From contig JAWKUN010000003.1 in NCBI GenBank assembly GCA_041398565.1, positions 1,550,001 to 1,614,000 on the forward strand: a DNA stretch of 64,000 bases. The letters are read 5' to 3'. The notes beneath the pieces were generated by a model. The model made no database searches, was not told the origin of the DNA, and was given only the letters and a program-made list of their open reading frames with translations. Within the stretch, counting starts at the first letter, position 1. Each line of letters opens with the position of its first letter. Positions 47,102 to 57,482 of the stretch are shown here, in pieces. The position numbers were made by a program, and so were the translations under genes. This DNA is from DATGPD01 sp041398565 (lineage in GTDB: Bacteria > Planctomycetota > UBA1135 > UBA2386).

Positions 47102-47506
47102 GTGAGCGACGACGCCCGAGATGCCGACGACACCGAGGCCCCCCCGGGCGCCGGCGACCCGGGCCACCACCGCCGGCCGCGGCTGCGGTCGTTCCAACCT
47201 CGGCCGACCCGCGCGGCGGACGGTGCGCACGCCGTGCCGTTGGTCCGAGAGTTCAAGGGCCCCACGGTCACCGGGCTCGTGGCGGCGTCGGCGGCGTCGA
47301 TCAACCGGCTGCCGGGACGCGTGCGCACGGTGCTCGACGCGATCGAGCGCGACGACCTGGTCGAGGCCCACCGGCGCCTGGACGCGGTCGCGACGATCCT
47401 GCCCGGTCCGGGCTCGCAGCGCGGCACACGCCGGCTCTGGCCGTGGTTCGCGCTGGTGTGGCTCGGCGCCCTCGTCGCATCGGTGATCGCGCTGTGCGTG
47501 CCATGA
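47102..47506 (+). CDS. Small tail-anchored membrane protein, function unknown
   Basis: A 134-residue protein I do not recognise. The N-terminal half is rich in Asp, Pro, Arg and Gly and probably disordered. Residues about 65-100 form an amphipathic helical stretch (INRLPGRVRTVLDAIERDDL), and the last 22 residues (WPWFALVWLGALVASVIALC) are a membrane helix, giving a tail-anchored topology. The GTG at 47102 is preceded closely by AGGGGGA, which is near for a ribosome-binding site. It is divergent from the kinase-like gene with a 174-bp gap. Coding status is supported by the clean C-terminal helix but remains less sure than for the neighbours. Confidence 0.55.
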   Translation: MSDDARDADDTEAPPGAGDPGHHRRPRLRSFQPRPTRAADGAHAVPLVREFKGPTVTGLVAASAASINRLPGRVRTVLDAIERDDLVEAHRRLDAVATILPGPGSQRGTRRLWPWFALVWLGALVASVIALCVP

Positions 47507-47560
47507 ACGGCGAGTACAGCGCTACCGCGCGCCGCTCTGCGCGACTTTCCGGCCGGTCGA

Positions 47561-47589
47561 TTGGCGAGGGTTGCGCCGTCCCCTATGAC
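47561..47589 (+). promoter_or_regulatory. Promoter of the glycosyltransferase / FemAB-fusion operon
   Basis: TTGGCG (47561-47566), a 17-bp spacer and TATGAC (47584-47589) precede the ATG at 47727 by about 140 nt. Spacing is ideal and each hexamer matches the consensus at four positions. The rest of this 220-nt gap shows nothing else clear. Confidence 0.5.
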
Positions 47590-47726
47590 TCGCGTCCCTT
47601 GGGTTCGCTCGTCCATCTTCTCGACGCCCTCGGTGCGGCCGCACACCGCCCACGGCGCCGTGCTGCGCAGGCAGCGACCGGCTGCAGGGTCTGCTGCCGA
47701 CACGGGTCGCGCTCCAAGGCTCCGTG

Positions 47727-48710
47727 ATGCCCGAGACCTCGACGATCGCGCCGGGCTCGGCGACGCCCCAAGTGTCGGTGGTGGTGCCGCTCTACAACGA
47801 GGTCGAGAACCTCGAGGCGCTCTACGACGCGCTCACCTGGGCACTCGGCACCTCGGACCGGCGCTACGAACTGGTCTTGGTCGACGACGGCAGCCACGAC
47901 GGCACTCCCGAGTTGCTGCGCTCGATCGCCGGTCGTGACCCCCATGTGCGGGCGGTGCTCTTCGCCCGCAACCAGGGGCAGACCGCCGCGATGGCTGCCG
48001 GCTTCGCCCACGCCCGCGGTGAGCTGGTGGTGACCATGGACGGCGACCTACAGAACGACCCCGCCGACATCGGACGCTTGCTGGCCGAACTCGAGAAGGG
48101 CTTCGACATCGTTTGCGGCTGGCGGCGCTTCCGCAAGGATCGGTTCGCCACGCGCCTCCTGCCCAGCAAGGTGGCCAACAAGATCATCTCGTGGGTCACG
48201 GGCGTGGCGATCCACGACACCGGCTGCTCCCTCAAGGCCTACCGCAGCTGGGTGCCGCGCAGCCTGGAGCTGTACTCCGACATGCACCGCTTCATCGCCG
48301 CCCTGGCCGCCGGCGTCGGCGCGCGCGTCAGCGAGATTCCCGTGCGCCACCATCCGCGGCGGTTCGGCAAGTCGAAGTACGGGCTCGGCCGCATCTTCCG
48401 CGTGGTGGCCGATCTGATCGTCATCAAGATGCTCATCCAGTTCGCGGCGCATCCGATCCGCTGGTTCGGGCTCTTGGCGCTGCCGCTCTTCTTGTTGACG
48501 CCGGTCCTCTTCGCGATCGGCGCGATCAAGCTGGCCGACGGCGGCATCGCGCTCGCCGACAGCATCGACTCGTCGTTCTCGATGGCGTCGGCCGTCACCG
48601 CGTTCATCGCGCTCAACGTCATCCTGCTCGGCTTCCTCGCCGAGCTGCAGCTCAAGGTCTCCGGCTTCTTCCGCCGGCGTATCGCCGTCACCGTCAAGGA
48701 GGCGCGGTGA
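47727..48710 (+). CDS. Polyprenyl-phosphate glycosyltransferase-like GT2 (DPM1/GtrB type)
   Basis: A 327-residue membrane-bound GT2 enzyme. VSVVVPLYNEVENLEALYDA and LVLVDDGSHDGT are the nucleotide-binding blocks, and VVTMDGDLQNDP carries the metal-binding DGD (residues 105-107). RFGKSKYGLGRIFRVVADLI is the amphipathic region before two C-terminal membrane helices (about 245-265 and 285-310). This is the layout of enzymes that load a sugar on undecaprenyl phosphate, such as GtrB and ArnC. Its stop overlaps the next gene as GTGA. The next protein starts with a similar but motif-poor domain, so the two may form a heterodimer. Confidence 0.88.
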   Translation: MPETSTIAPGSATPQVSVVVPLYNEVENLEALYDALTWALGTSDRRYELVLVDDGSHDGTPELLRSIAGRDPHVRAVLFARNQGQTAAMAAGFAHARGELVVTMDGDLQNDPADIGRLLAELEKGFDIVCGWRRFRKDRFATRLLPSKVANKIISWVTGVAIHDTGCSLKAYRSWVPRSLELYSDMHRFIAALAAGVGARVSEIPVRHHPRRFGKSKYGLGRIFRVVADLIVIKMLIQFAAHPIRWFGLLALPLFLLTPVLFAIGAIKLADGGIALADSIDSSFSMASAVTAFIALNVILLGFLAELQLKVSGFFRRRIAVTVKEAR

Positions 48711-50725
48711 CCGACGTCCACGTCTCGATCGTGATTCCGGTGACCAATCCGGAGATCGACGTCGGCATGCTGGTTCAGGCCTACAGCGCGCCCCTGCGTC
48801 GTGCCGGCTACGCCTACGAGTTCGTGTTCGTGCTCGACTCGGTGACGGGTCGACCGGAGCGCGAGCTCTTGGCGCTACAAGACGAGTTCCCGGTCACCGT
48901 CGTGCGCCTGCAGGGCGGCGGACTCGGCGAGTCGATCGCCCTGTCGGCCGGCGTCGACCGCGCCAAGGGCCGTCTGATCATCAACGCGCCGGCCTACCTG
49001 CAGAGCGAGCCCGAGGACGTGTTGAAGGTGATCACGGCGCTGGAGAGCGGCGCCGACTTCGTCGCGACCTGGCGGCATCCCCGCGTCGACCCCTGGTTCA
49101 ACCGCCTGCAATCGCGGCTGTTCAACTGGGTGCTGCGGGTGCTGATGGGCATCAAGTTCCACGATCTCAACAGCAACCTGCGCGGCATGCGGCGGCAGGT
49201 GCTCGACGACGTGGCGGTCTACGGCGAGCTGTACCGCTTCCTGCCCGTGCTGGCGCTGCGCCAGGGCTTCCGCGTCGTCGAAGTGACGATCCGCCACCGC
49301 GAAGAGCGCGGCCGGCGCGGCTTCTTCGGCTTCGGCGTCTACCTGCGCCGGATGCTCGACATCCTGGCGATCACGTTCCTCACGCGCTTCACCGAGAAGC
49401 CGCTGCGCTTCTTCGGCACCGTGGGGATCCTCTTGATCCTGGTCGGGCTGGCGCTGAGCGTCGAGCCGCTGGTGGGCAAGTTCTCGGGCGAAGCCGGGCT
49501 GTCCAACAAGCCGATCATCGTGCTCGCGGCCCTGTTGGTCGCCTTCGGCGTCCAGTTGATCGGCTTCGGTCTGGTCGGGGAGATCATCATCTTCACGCAG
49601 GCCCGCAACCTGCGCGACTTCAAGATCGACGAGGTGGTCGAGCACTCGTCGCCGGTGGTGCCGGCGGCCCAGGTCGCCGACAACCATGCAGAGCCGCGCG
49701 TGCGCGAGGTGGTCCCGGGCGAGGACGCGCGCTGGGACGCCTGGATCCGCGCGCATCCCGAGGGGTCCTTCTTCCATCTCAGCGGCTGGCGCAAGGTGGT
49801 GGAGGAGACGTTCCACCATCAGCCCCACTACCTGGTGGCCGAGCGCGGCCGCAAGTGGGAGGGGGTGTTCCCCATGTTCTTCACCAGGGGACCGTTCCTC
49901 GGCAGCAACCTCGTGAGCGTGCCCTACGCGGTCTACGGCGGGATCCTCAGCGAGAGCGATGCGGCGGCACGGTCGCTGCGCGACTACGCCGAGAGGTTGG
50001 GGCGCCGACTGCGCGCCGGCTACGTCGAGATGCGCCACGACGCGCAGCGCTTCGACGATCTGCCTACCTCCGACCTGTACGTCACCTTCCGCAAGCAGGT
50101 CGCCGGCAGCGGCGACGACATCCTGGCGACGATCCCCAAGCGCGCGCGAGCCGAGGTGCGGCGGGCGCGGGACAAGTTCGGCCTGTCGTTCGCCGAGTCG
50201 ACCGATCTCGACGAGTTCTACCACCTGTTCCAGGTGAACAAGCGCAAGCTCGGTTCGCCTCCGTTGCCGAAGCGCTGGTTCGCGGCACTGGTCGACGAGT
50301 TCGGTCGAGACGTCGTCTTGCACATCGTGCGACTGCCAGGCGGACCGAGCATCGCGGCGGTCATGAGCTTCCGCCTCGGGGAGACGTTGTTCGCCTACTA
50401 CTCCGGCGCGCTGCACGAGCACTACAAGACGGGCGTCAACGACTTCATCTACTTCAAGATCATGGAGTGGTGCGCGCTGAACGGCGTGCGCACGTTCGAC
50501 TTCGGCCGTAGCCGGCGCGACACCGGTCCGGCCAACTTCAAACGCAACATGGGCTTCGAGGCCGAGCCGTTGCACTACGAATACCTGCTGCTGGCGGACG
50601 GTGCCGCGTTGCCGCGCTTCCATCCCGGCAACCCGAGACTGAGCCTGCCGCGGCGCGTGTGGTCGGCGATGCCGGGCTTCATGACGACGCGCCTCGGCGG
50701 GCCGTTGTCGAAGTACCTGCCGTAG
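48707..50725 (+). CDS. Fusion of a motif-poor GT2 domain with a FemAB-like acyltransferase
   Basis: A 672-residue fusion. Residues 1-325 look like the preceding GT2 with its two membrane helices (about 235-256 and 270-297). The catalytic signs are gone, however: the DDGS block reads LDSVTG (43-48) and the DGD block reads NAPAYLQ (93-99). Residues about 328-655 match the FemAB/GNAT family linked to exosortase or polysaccharide systems: FFHLSGWRKVVEETFHHQPH, IPKRARAEVRRARDKFGL, and DFGRSRRDTGPANFKRNMGF near the end. FemAB-like enzymes transfer acyl or aminoacyl groups. The protein may decorate the lipid-linked product made by the previous enzyme. The GTG start overlaps the upstream stop, and the GT-FemAB join looks real, with continuous frame and no internal restart. 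Confidence 0.85.
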   Translation: MTDVHVSIVIPVTNPEIDVGMLVQAYSAPLRRAGYAYEFVFVLDSVTGRPERELLALQDEFPVTVVRLQGGGLGESIALSAGVDRAKGRLIINAPAYLQSEPEDVLKVITALESGADFVATWRHPRVDPWFNRLQSRLFNWVLRVLMGIKFHDLNSNLRGMRRQVLDDVAVYGELYRFLPVLALRQGFRVVEVTIRHREERGRRGFFGFGVYLRRMLDILAITFLTRFTEKPLRFFGTVGILLILVGLALSVEPLVGKFSGEAGLSNKPIIVLAALLVAFGVQLIGFGLVGEIIIFTQARNLRDFKIDEVVEHSSPVVPAAQVADNHAEPRVREVVPGEDARWDAWIRAHPEGSFFHLSGWRKVVEETFHHQPHYLVAERGRKWEGVFPMFFTRGPFLGSNLVSVPYAVYGGILSESDAAARSLRDYAERLGRRLRAGYVEMRHDAQRFDDLPTSDLYVTFRKQVAGSGDDILATIPKRARAEVRRARDKFGLSFAESTDLDEFYHLFQVNKRKLGSPPLPKRWFAALVDEFGRDVVLHIVRLPGGPSIAAVMSFRLGETLFAYYSGALHEHYKTGVNDFIYFKIMEWCALNGVRTFDFGRSRRDTGPANFKRNMGFEAEPLHYEYLLLADGAALPRFHPGNPRLSLPRRVWSAMPGFMTTRLGGPLSKYLP

Positions 50726-50831
50726 AGACCGGTTCGATCGCGGGGATCCCGACGTCGGGGGCAGTCGGCGCTGGCGAACCCTCGCGGTCGCCGCCCGTTC
50801 CGTCGCGTTCGCTCAGCGCTGCCGGCGGCCG

Positions 50832-50864
50832 CAACCCAAAGGGTTGATGTCGGCGCAGCGCCGA
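50832..50864. terminator. Tandem small hairpins between convergent genes
   Basis: CAACCC-AAA-GGGTTG (50832-50846) is followed by TCGGCG-CAG-CGCCGA (50850-50864). Both are perfect 6-bp stems with 3-nt loops. They lie in the 288-nt gap between the FemAB fusion and the opposing gene; otherwise the gap shows nothing I recognise. Confidence 0.4.
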
Positions 50865-51013
50865 CCAGAGGGGGCCGCCGGCGCTGTTGTTGCTCGGAGC
50901 TTCCAGGGCTGCTCGGGCGTGGCCTGGTCAGCTCTGTGGCAACGGAACAACACGGCCGAATTCGCGCCCGCCGCGACGATTCGCAGCCCTTGCAGCTCAG
51001 GATGCAGGGGGCC

Positions 51014-52648
51014 CTACTCGAGCAGGTCGGCTGCCGCGGCGGGCAGCACCACCACCGGTCCCTGCAGGACCAGGCCTTTCTGGCGGTCGGCGGTCATGGC
51101 CGCCAACAGCAGGTCGTCGACCCGGAGGTCGACCGCCGCCTCGGGCACATCGAGCCAGGTGGGCATGGTCTCGGACCCCACCACCTCCACTTCGCCCGCC
51201 TCGATGCGCTGCACCCGCAACACCCGGGGGCGCTGCGCGGTGGCAGCGGCCTGCGACAACGCCAGGCTCGCGCGCTGCAGGCGCTCGAGCGGCTCGACGA
51301 TGGCGACTCGGCACTCAGCCAACGTCGACGCCAGCTCGTACATCTGTGTCTCTTCGGCCCAGACGTAGAAGGCGGCAAGCGCTGCGAAGCGCGTGCGCAC
51401 GGCGTCGCTGCGCTGGTCGGGCGCGGCCGTCAGATACGCGCGCAGGAGGAAGCTCACCAGTTCGCGCGCGGGGATCGCCTCCAAGTAGACGCCGGGAACC
51501 GGCAGCTGGGTCTGGTGCTCGACGAACTCGGCGAGGATCTGACCCGTCGCCGAATCCGCGTCCAGGGAGCGTTCCCACGAGAACTCCTGGACCAGCGCAT
51601 CGAGGTCGCCGGCCAGCGCACCGGCGCCTTCGTCGGCAGGATCCTCGTCCTCGTCGCTTTCGTCGCCGAGCATGCCCTCGACGTCGGCGAACAGCTCCTC
51701 GATGTCCTCGTGCGCGGCCAGGCCTTGTTCGATGCGGTCGGCGATGGTGGCGCCGAGGCCGCGCGCATCGCGGTCGATCACCGTGCGGCGCGGAGCCTCC
51801 GCCTGCCGCGGCGCCGGCTCGCGGGAGCGCTCGAGCGCGCGCAGCCGATGCTCGTTCCACAGCTCGAGCATGGCGGTCCGCATCGCTTCGAGGTCGACGC
51901 TGGTGTCGAAGGCGAGCGCGTCGAGCACCGGTCCGATCACTTGGCCGGGTCCCGACGCCGCTGCCTCCAAGGCCTCGCTGATCGTCGCCGCCGAGTGTGC
52001 GCGGTCGCCCCCGGCCCGCAGCAGGGAGTCCAGGCGCGCCTCCAGGCGCTCGGGTGGCACGCGCCGCGCCTGGGTCGCCTGCAACTCGGCGGCGTTGCGG
52101 AACAACACCGCCTCGATCTCGGCCTGGGTCAGGCGTCGCCCGATGCCAGCGCGCTCGAGGTCGCGTTGCAGCGCGGCCGCGACCTGGGTGCCTTCGCGCA
52201 GGATGGCGGCGCTGGGCGAAGGCAGCACGGCGTCGGCTTCGCCCGGGTAGAGGCGCCCCACCACCAGGTCACCCACGTCGAGCGTCGCGTCCGTCTGCAG
52301 CTCGTGGGTCTCGTTCGAACCCACGTCGCGTACGCGGACATAGGGCGAGCACTGCTCGACGAGGAACAGGCTGCACACGCTGTCGCGGAGCGCCCGCCGG
52401 ACAGCGTCGGGCACGCCACCCAGCACATCGATGGGCCGTGCTCCCAGGTGTTCGCTCTCGCGCTCGAGCACGAACCACTCGCAGAAGCGGCCGCGGGCGA
52501 GCTCTTGGGCGGGACCCGGCGGCAGTTCGCTGCCGCCGAAGAACTCGCGTTGGGCGCGTAGGACCTCGCCGTGGAGGCCCGAATCGGTCGTCGCTTCGGC
52601 GACGAGGTCGACGACGGTGCGAAGCAGGCGCTCAGGGCCGAGGTCCAT
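51014..52648 (-). CDS. Large acidic cytoplasmic protein, function unknown
   Basis: A 544-residue protein I do not recognise. It has no signal peptide or membrane helix. The N-terminal 150 residues include RFCEWFVLERESEHLGARPI, a block that resembles the start of proteins with SEC-C or similar small domains, but without the Cys cluster. The middle (about 170-310) is helical and charged; an Asp/Glu-rich segment (EGMLGDESDEDEDPADEGAG) at about 325-350 looks like a flexible linker. The last 190 residues form a mostly helical domain followed by beta strands (VLRVQRIEAGEVEVVGSETM). The coding nature is well supported by length and codon bias. It is divergent from the CvpA-like gene with a 217-bp gap. 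Confidence 0.7.
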   Translation of the reverse strand: MDLGPERLLRTVVDLVAEATTDSGLHGEVLRAQREFFGGSELPPGPAQELARGRFCEWFVLERESEHLGARPIDVLGGVPDAVRRALRDSVCSLFLVEQCSPYVRVRDVGSNETHELQTDATLDVGDLVVGRLYPGEADAVLPSPSAAILREGTQVAAALQRDLERAGIGRRLTQAEIEAVLFRNAAELQATQARRVPPERLEARLDSLLRAGGDRAHSAATISEALEAAASGPGQVIGPVLDALAFDTSVDLEAMRTAMLELWNEHRLRALERSREPAPRQAEAPRRTVIDRDARGLGATIADRIEQGLAAHEDIEELFADVEGMLGDESDEDEDPADEGAGALAGDLDALVQEFSWERSLDADSATGQILAEFVEHQTQLPVPGVYLEAIPARELVSFLLRAYLTAAPDQRSDAVRTRFAALAAFYVWAEETQMYELASTLAECRVAIVEPLERLQRASLALSQAAATAQRPRVLRVQRIEAGEVEVVGSETMPTWLDVPEAAVDLRVDDLLLAAMTADRQKGLVLQGPVVVLPAAAADLLE

Positions 52649-52805
52649 GACGCCGGCAGGCTACGCCCCCCCGTCCGCAGTGCCAGCCCTTCTCGGCGGG
52701 TCGCCGCTGCCCCTAGGGCACGCTCGGACCGACGCGTGCGCGCCGCGGCCCCCACGCGGGGCTGGTGCGGCGAGACGCCTGGGCCGGCCCGAGGCAGCTG
52801 CCACG

Positions 52806-52833
52806 GTGACGGCGGCTCCCATTCGTGGATAAT
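52806..52833 (+). promoter_or_regulatory. Promoter of the CvpA-like gene
   Basis: GTGACG (52806-52811), a 16-bp spacer and GATAAT (52828-52833) precede the ATG at 52866 by 32 nt. The -10 is strong for this GC-rich genome. The rest of the 217-nt gap shows nothing else clear. Confidence 0.55.
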
Positions 52834-52865
52834 CCTGGCCGCCTGGCGCAAGCCACGCCACCGCG

Positions 52866-53480
52866 ATGCAAGACCTCGCTCGGCTCTGGAACGACCTGGT
52901 AGGCGACCTCGGTTGGGTCGACCTCTCGGCGCTGACGATCCTCGCCCTGTTCTTCCTGCTGGGCCTCGTCCGTGGTCTCGTCTGGCAGGTCGGTCGGGTC
53001 GTGGCGCTCCTGGGCGCCTACTTCGCGTCGGCGTGGTTCGCACCGGGGCTGGCTGCCTATGTCTTCGCCGGCACCGAGATCGCAGCAGTGCATGCGCACG
53101 TGGCGCACGTGCTGGTTTTCCTCGTCGCCTTCTTGCTCCTGTCGTGGGGCGCTCGCACCGTGCATGCGGCCGTGCGGCGCAGCGGACTGAGCGGTTTGGA
53201 CCGACTCGGCGGCGGCTTGCTCGGGGTCGGCACCGGCAGCGCCGTCGTGCTCGGGCTGTTGTGCTTGCTGCTCATGTTCGGTCAACGGCTGACCGTCTTC
53301 GGCGACGTGCAGGCGTCGCACACCCTGCAGATCGGACGGGTGGCCGTGGACGTGCTGGGGACGTGGGTGCCGACGCCTGTGCAGGCGGTGTTCGAGGCGA
53401 AGCGCGCCGGCCCCGGTCCAACCCGACCGCTGTCGGTGGCCACGCCGGCGCTCGACCGCTGGCTCGAGACGGCGCGCTGA
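52866..53480 (+). CDS. CvpA-family membrane protein
   Basis: A 204-residue inner-membrane protein with four hydrophobic helices. WVDLSALTILALFFLLGLVR followed by GLVWQVGRVVALLGAYFAS is the conserved N-terminal half of CvpA (short helix, then the G-x-x-x-Q/E-x-x-x-x-x-x-x-x-Y pattern). LVFLVAFLLLSWGARTVHAA and GLDRLGGGLLGVGTGSAVVL are the third and fourth helices. CvpA proteins are linked to colicin V production, envelope stress and purF regulation; the molecular role is unknown. It is followed by thiC with a 108-bp gap. Confidence 0.82.
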   Translation: MQDLARLWNDLVGDLGWVDLSALTILALFFLLGLVRGLVWQVGRVVALLGAYFASAWFAPGLAAYVFAGTEIAAVHAHVAHVLVFLVAFLLLSWGARTVHAAVRRSGLSGLDRLGGGLLGVGTGSAVVLGLLCLLLMFGQRLTVFGDVQASHTLQIGRVAVDVLGTWVPTPVQAVFEAKRAGPGPTRPLSVATPALDRWLETAR

Positions 53481-53588
53481 CGGCCGCGGCCAGCGCGATG
53501 CACGCTTGCGGCCGGCGGCGTCGTGGCCGACAGTGACGACTTCCCCGCGGCGACTTCCCCTCCGCGCCGGCCGGCCCAACGACCCGTC

Positions 53589-55208
<1,620 letters not shown>

Positions 55209-55285
55209 GCGCACGGGCCCGCCCTGCCGGCAGCCGCAGCGGGCGATGGCCGACGCGAGGCCGGCGCCCATCGGACCAGCCGTTC

Positions 55286-55311
55286 AGCGCGTGGAGTCAG
55301 ACTCCACCGCT
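55286..55311. repeat. Hairpin repeat, copy C
   Basis: Core GTGGAGTC-A-GACTCCAC (55291-55307), flanked by AGCG and CGCT. It shares the TGGAGTC/GACTCCA core with copy B and lies between thiC and the TMTC-like gene. It lacks the GAAGTAACAG outer arms. Confidence 0.55.
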
Positions 55312-55357
55312 CGACGCTGGCGCTGGGCGTGGCGATCGGCGACGGTGACGCGGCTGC

Positions 55358-57325
55358 ATGGCTCGGCTCCGCCCCACCCATTGGCTCGCCCTCGTCCTGG
55401 GCCTGACCTTCGTCCTCTACGCGCCGTCGCTGGGCAACACCTACGCCTTCGACGACCGCTTCGCCGCCCTCGCGGTGCGCGACGATGGTCGAGCGAACCG
55501 AATGGTGAACTCGCTGCAGCCGTTGTGGACCTACTTCACGACGCACTACTGGGACGGCGTGTATCCGGGAGACGTGCTGTTCCGCCCGATCACGACCCTG
55601 AGCGTCGCCATCCTGCACGCCTGGTTCGGCCGCCACGGCGCCGGCGAGTGGGGCCAGGCTCTGCCGCAGCACCTGGCCAACGTGCTGCTGCACGTGGTCG
55701 CGACCTGGCTCGCCTACCGACTGGCGCGCCGCGCCGGTCTCGGGCGTTCTGGCAGCGTCGTGACCGCCTTGCTGTTCGGCGTGCACGCGATCCACAGCGA
55801 GGTGGTCGCTGGAGTGGTCGGCCGGTCGGAGCTGCTGGCCTTCGTGTTCGGGGCCGGCGCGGTCGTTGTCGCGACCGGCCGCCCGACCGCCGTGCGCCTG
55901 GGCGGAGCTGCGGTGCTGGCGTTCTTGGCTTTCGGCAGCAAGGAGAGCGGCCTGGCGTGGACCGGGCTCCTGGGACTCTTCGTCGCCCTGCGGGCGCGCA
56001 GGACAGGTCAGCCGTGGCTGCGGCCCGCCCTGCTGCGCTCGGCCTTGGTGGCGGGGCCCGGGGCCGCACTCTTCCTGTTGCTGCGCGCGCGCATGATCGC
56101 GTCGCTGCCGTTCGTCGCCGACACCGGCACGGTCGACGGCCTGACCCTCCGTCTCACCGGCACCGTCGGTTGGGGTTGGGGACTGCTCATGTCCCTCGTT
56201 CCCGCGCACCTCGCCTGTGACCATGGCCCCGCGGTCTTTCCGCCGGTCACCTCTCCCGTCGACGCGCGCTTCCTGCTGGCCGCAGGAGCGTTGACGGCTG
56301 TCGGCGTCGCGGCGGTGGCGACCTGGCGGCGCGCGCCAGTGGTCGCGGCCGGGCTCGGCACCTTCCTGCTCGGCAGCGTGTTGACCAGCAACGTGCTGTT
56401 CGGGATCGGCGTGCCGTTCGCCGAGCGCCTCTACTACACCCCGAGCTTCGGGCTCTGTCTGGCGGCGAGCGCTGTGCTGGCGCGGGCTCCGGCGCGCGTG
56501 CGGCCGCTGGTTTGGGCGGTCGCCGCACTCTGGCTGGCCTGGTCGGGCTTCATGGTCCTGCAACGCAACCCGGTGTGGGCGAACGACGCGGCGCTGTTCG
56601 CGCACGAGTACGACAACCAACCGCGCTCGGCGCGCATTGCCCTCAACTGGGCGGGTGTGCTGCGCAAGGCCGGGCGTGAGGCAGAGCTCGAGCCGGTCTT
56701 GCGGCGCGTCGTCGAGCTCGACCCGGAGATGGCCGCGGCGTGGAACGAGTTGGCCGTGCTGGCGATGCGCGCCGGGCAGACGGAGGTGGCGATCGCGCAC
56801 CTGCAAGCGTGCCTGCGGGCGCGACGCCAGGATGGCGACGTGCATCGGGTGGCCCTCGAGAACCTCGTGCGCATCTACGCGACCCAGCGGCAGCCGAGCC
56901 TGGCGCTGCAGACGATCGAATCGGTCGCGGCGCGCGAGCCAGCGACCGTGGCGCGCGCCTTCACCGCCCTGCAAGACCTCCTGGCCCAGCAGGTCGACGT
57001 CGATGGGATCGTCGCCCTGGCCGGGCGGCTGCAGCAGGCGGCGCCCGCGGCACGCCGCGACTGGGACCGTCAGCGTGGGCTCGCCTGCTACCGGCGACAG
57101 GCATGGAGCGAGGCAGTGCGCTACCTGGAACAGGCTCTGCACCAGGAGGCGAGCCCGCTCGAGCACCAGCAGACGTCACTGCTCCTCGCCAGTGCTCTGC
57201 TGCAAGCTGGCGACCGGCAGCGCGCCCGCGACACCGTGCAAGGGCTCCTCGCCAGCCCCGGCCTGGTGCCCGAGCTCGCCGCTTCGGCGCGCGACCTCTT
57301 GCAGAAGGTCGACGGCGGTCGCTGA
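55358..57325 (+). CDS. TMTC-like membrane protein with TPR tail
   Basis: A 655-residue protein with about ten membrane helices followed by TPR-like repeats, the layout of TMTC proteins, which in animals are protein O-mannosyltransferases. The first luminal-type loop has NTYAFDDRFAALAVRDDG, with the DD catalytic motif of GT-C enzymes. HAIHSEVVAGVVGRSELLAF is highly characteristic of the family, and ERLYYTPSFGLCLAAS marks the later conserved loop. From about residue 405 come helical repeats (ARIALNWAGVLRKAGREAEL, AWNELAVLAMRAGQTEVAIA). It is likely a membrane glycosyltransferase that modifies exported proteins or glycans. It stands alone between hairpin repeats C and D. Confidence 0.8.
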   Translation: MARLRPTHWLALVLGLTFVLYAPSLGNTYAFDDRFAALAVRDDGRANRMVNSLQPLWTYFTTHYWDGVYPGDVLFRPITTLSVAILHAWFGRHGAGEWGQALPQHLANVLLHVVATWLAYRLARRAGLGRSGSVVTALLFGVHAIHSEVVAGVVGRSELLAFVFGAGAVVVATGRPTAVRLGGAAVLAFLAFGSKESGLAWTGLLGLFVALRARRTGQPWLRPALLRSALVAGPGAALFLLLRARMIASLPFVADTGTVDGLTLRLTGTVGWGWGLLMSLVPAHLACDHGPAVFPPVTSPVDARFLLAAGALTAVGVAAVATWRRAPVVAAGLGTFLLGSVLTSNVLFGIGVPFAERLYYTPSFGLCLAASAVLARAPARVRPLVWAVAALWLAWSGFMVLQRNPVWANDAALFAHEYDNQPRSARIALNWAGVLRKAGREAELEPVLRRVVELDPEMAAAWNELAVLAMRAGQTEVAIAHLQACLRARRQDGDVHRVALENLVRIYATQRQPSLALQTIESVAAREPATVARAFTALQDLLAQQVDVDGIVALAGRLQQAAPAARRDWDRQRGLACYRRQAWSEAVRYLEQALHQEASPLEHQQTSLLLASALLQAGDRQRARDTVQGLLASPGLVPELAASARDLLQKVDGGR

Positions 57326-57384
57326 CCGCCTGCGAGAGAGCGTGGTGGGCGGACGACCGAGGTCGGCCCATCACCCCAGCCTCG

Positions 57385-57412
57385 CAGCGGATGGAGCCAG
57401 GCTCCACTGCTG
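57385..57412. repeat. Hairpin repeat, copy D
   Basis: TGGAGCC-A-GGCTCCA (57392-57406), with outer CAGC/GCTG arms, between the TMTC-like gene and the phoU end. The core differs from copies B and C by compensating changes (GTC/GAC to GCC/GGC), so pairing is kept. The rest of the 157-nt gap shows nothing clear. Confidence 0.55.
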
Positions 57413-57482
57413 AACGCTGCTTCCGGTACGGGGCGGCGCCTCCCGTCGCGTGCCATCCCGGTCGGTGCGGGAGGCCTTCTGC

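Noticed and set aside
48707..49680. Second GT2 domain as an active glycosyltransferase
   Set aside because: Both key motifs are replaced (LDSVTG and NAPAYLQ), so I describe it as motif-poor rather than active.
53481..53588. Possible TPP riboswitch before thiC
   Set aside because: I found no CTGAGA block or conserved thi-box helix in the 108-nt leader, so none is annotated.
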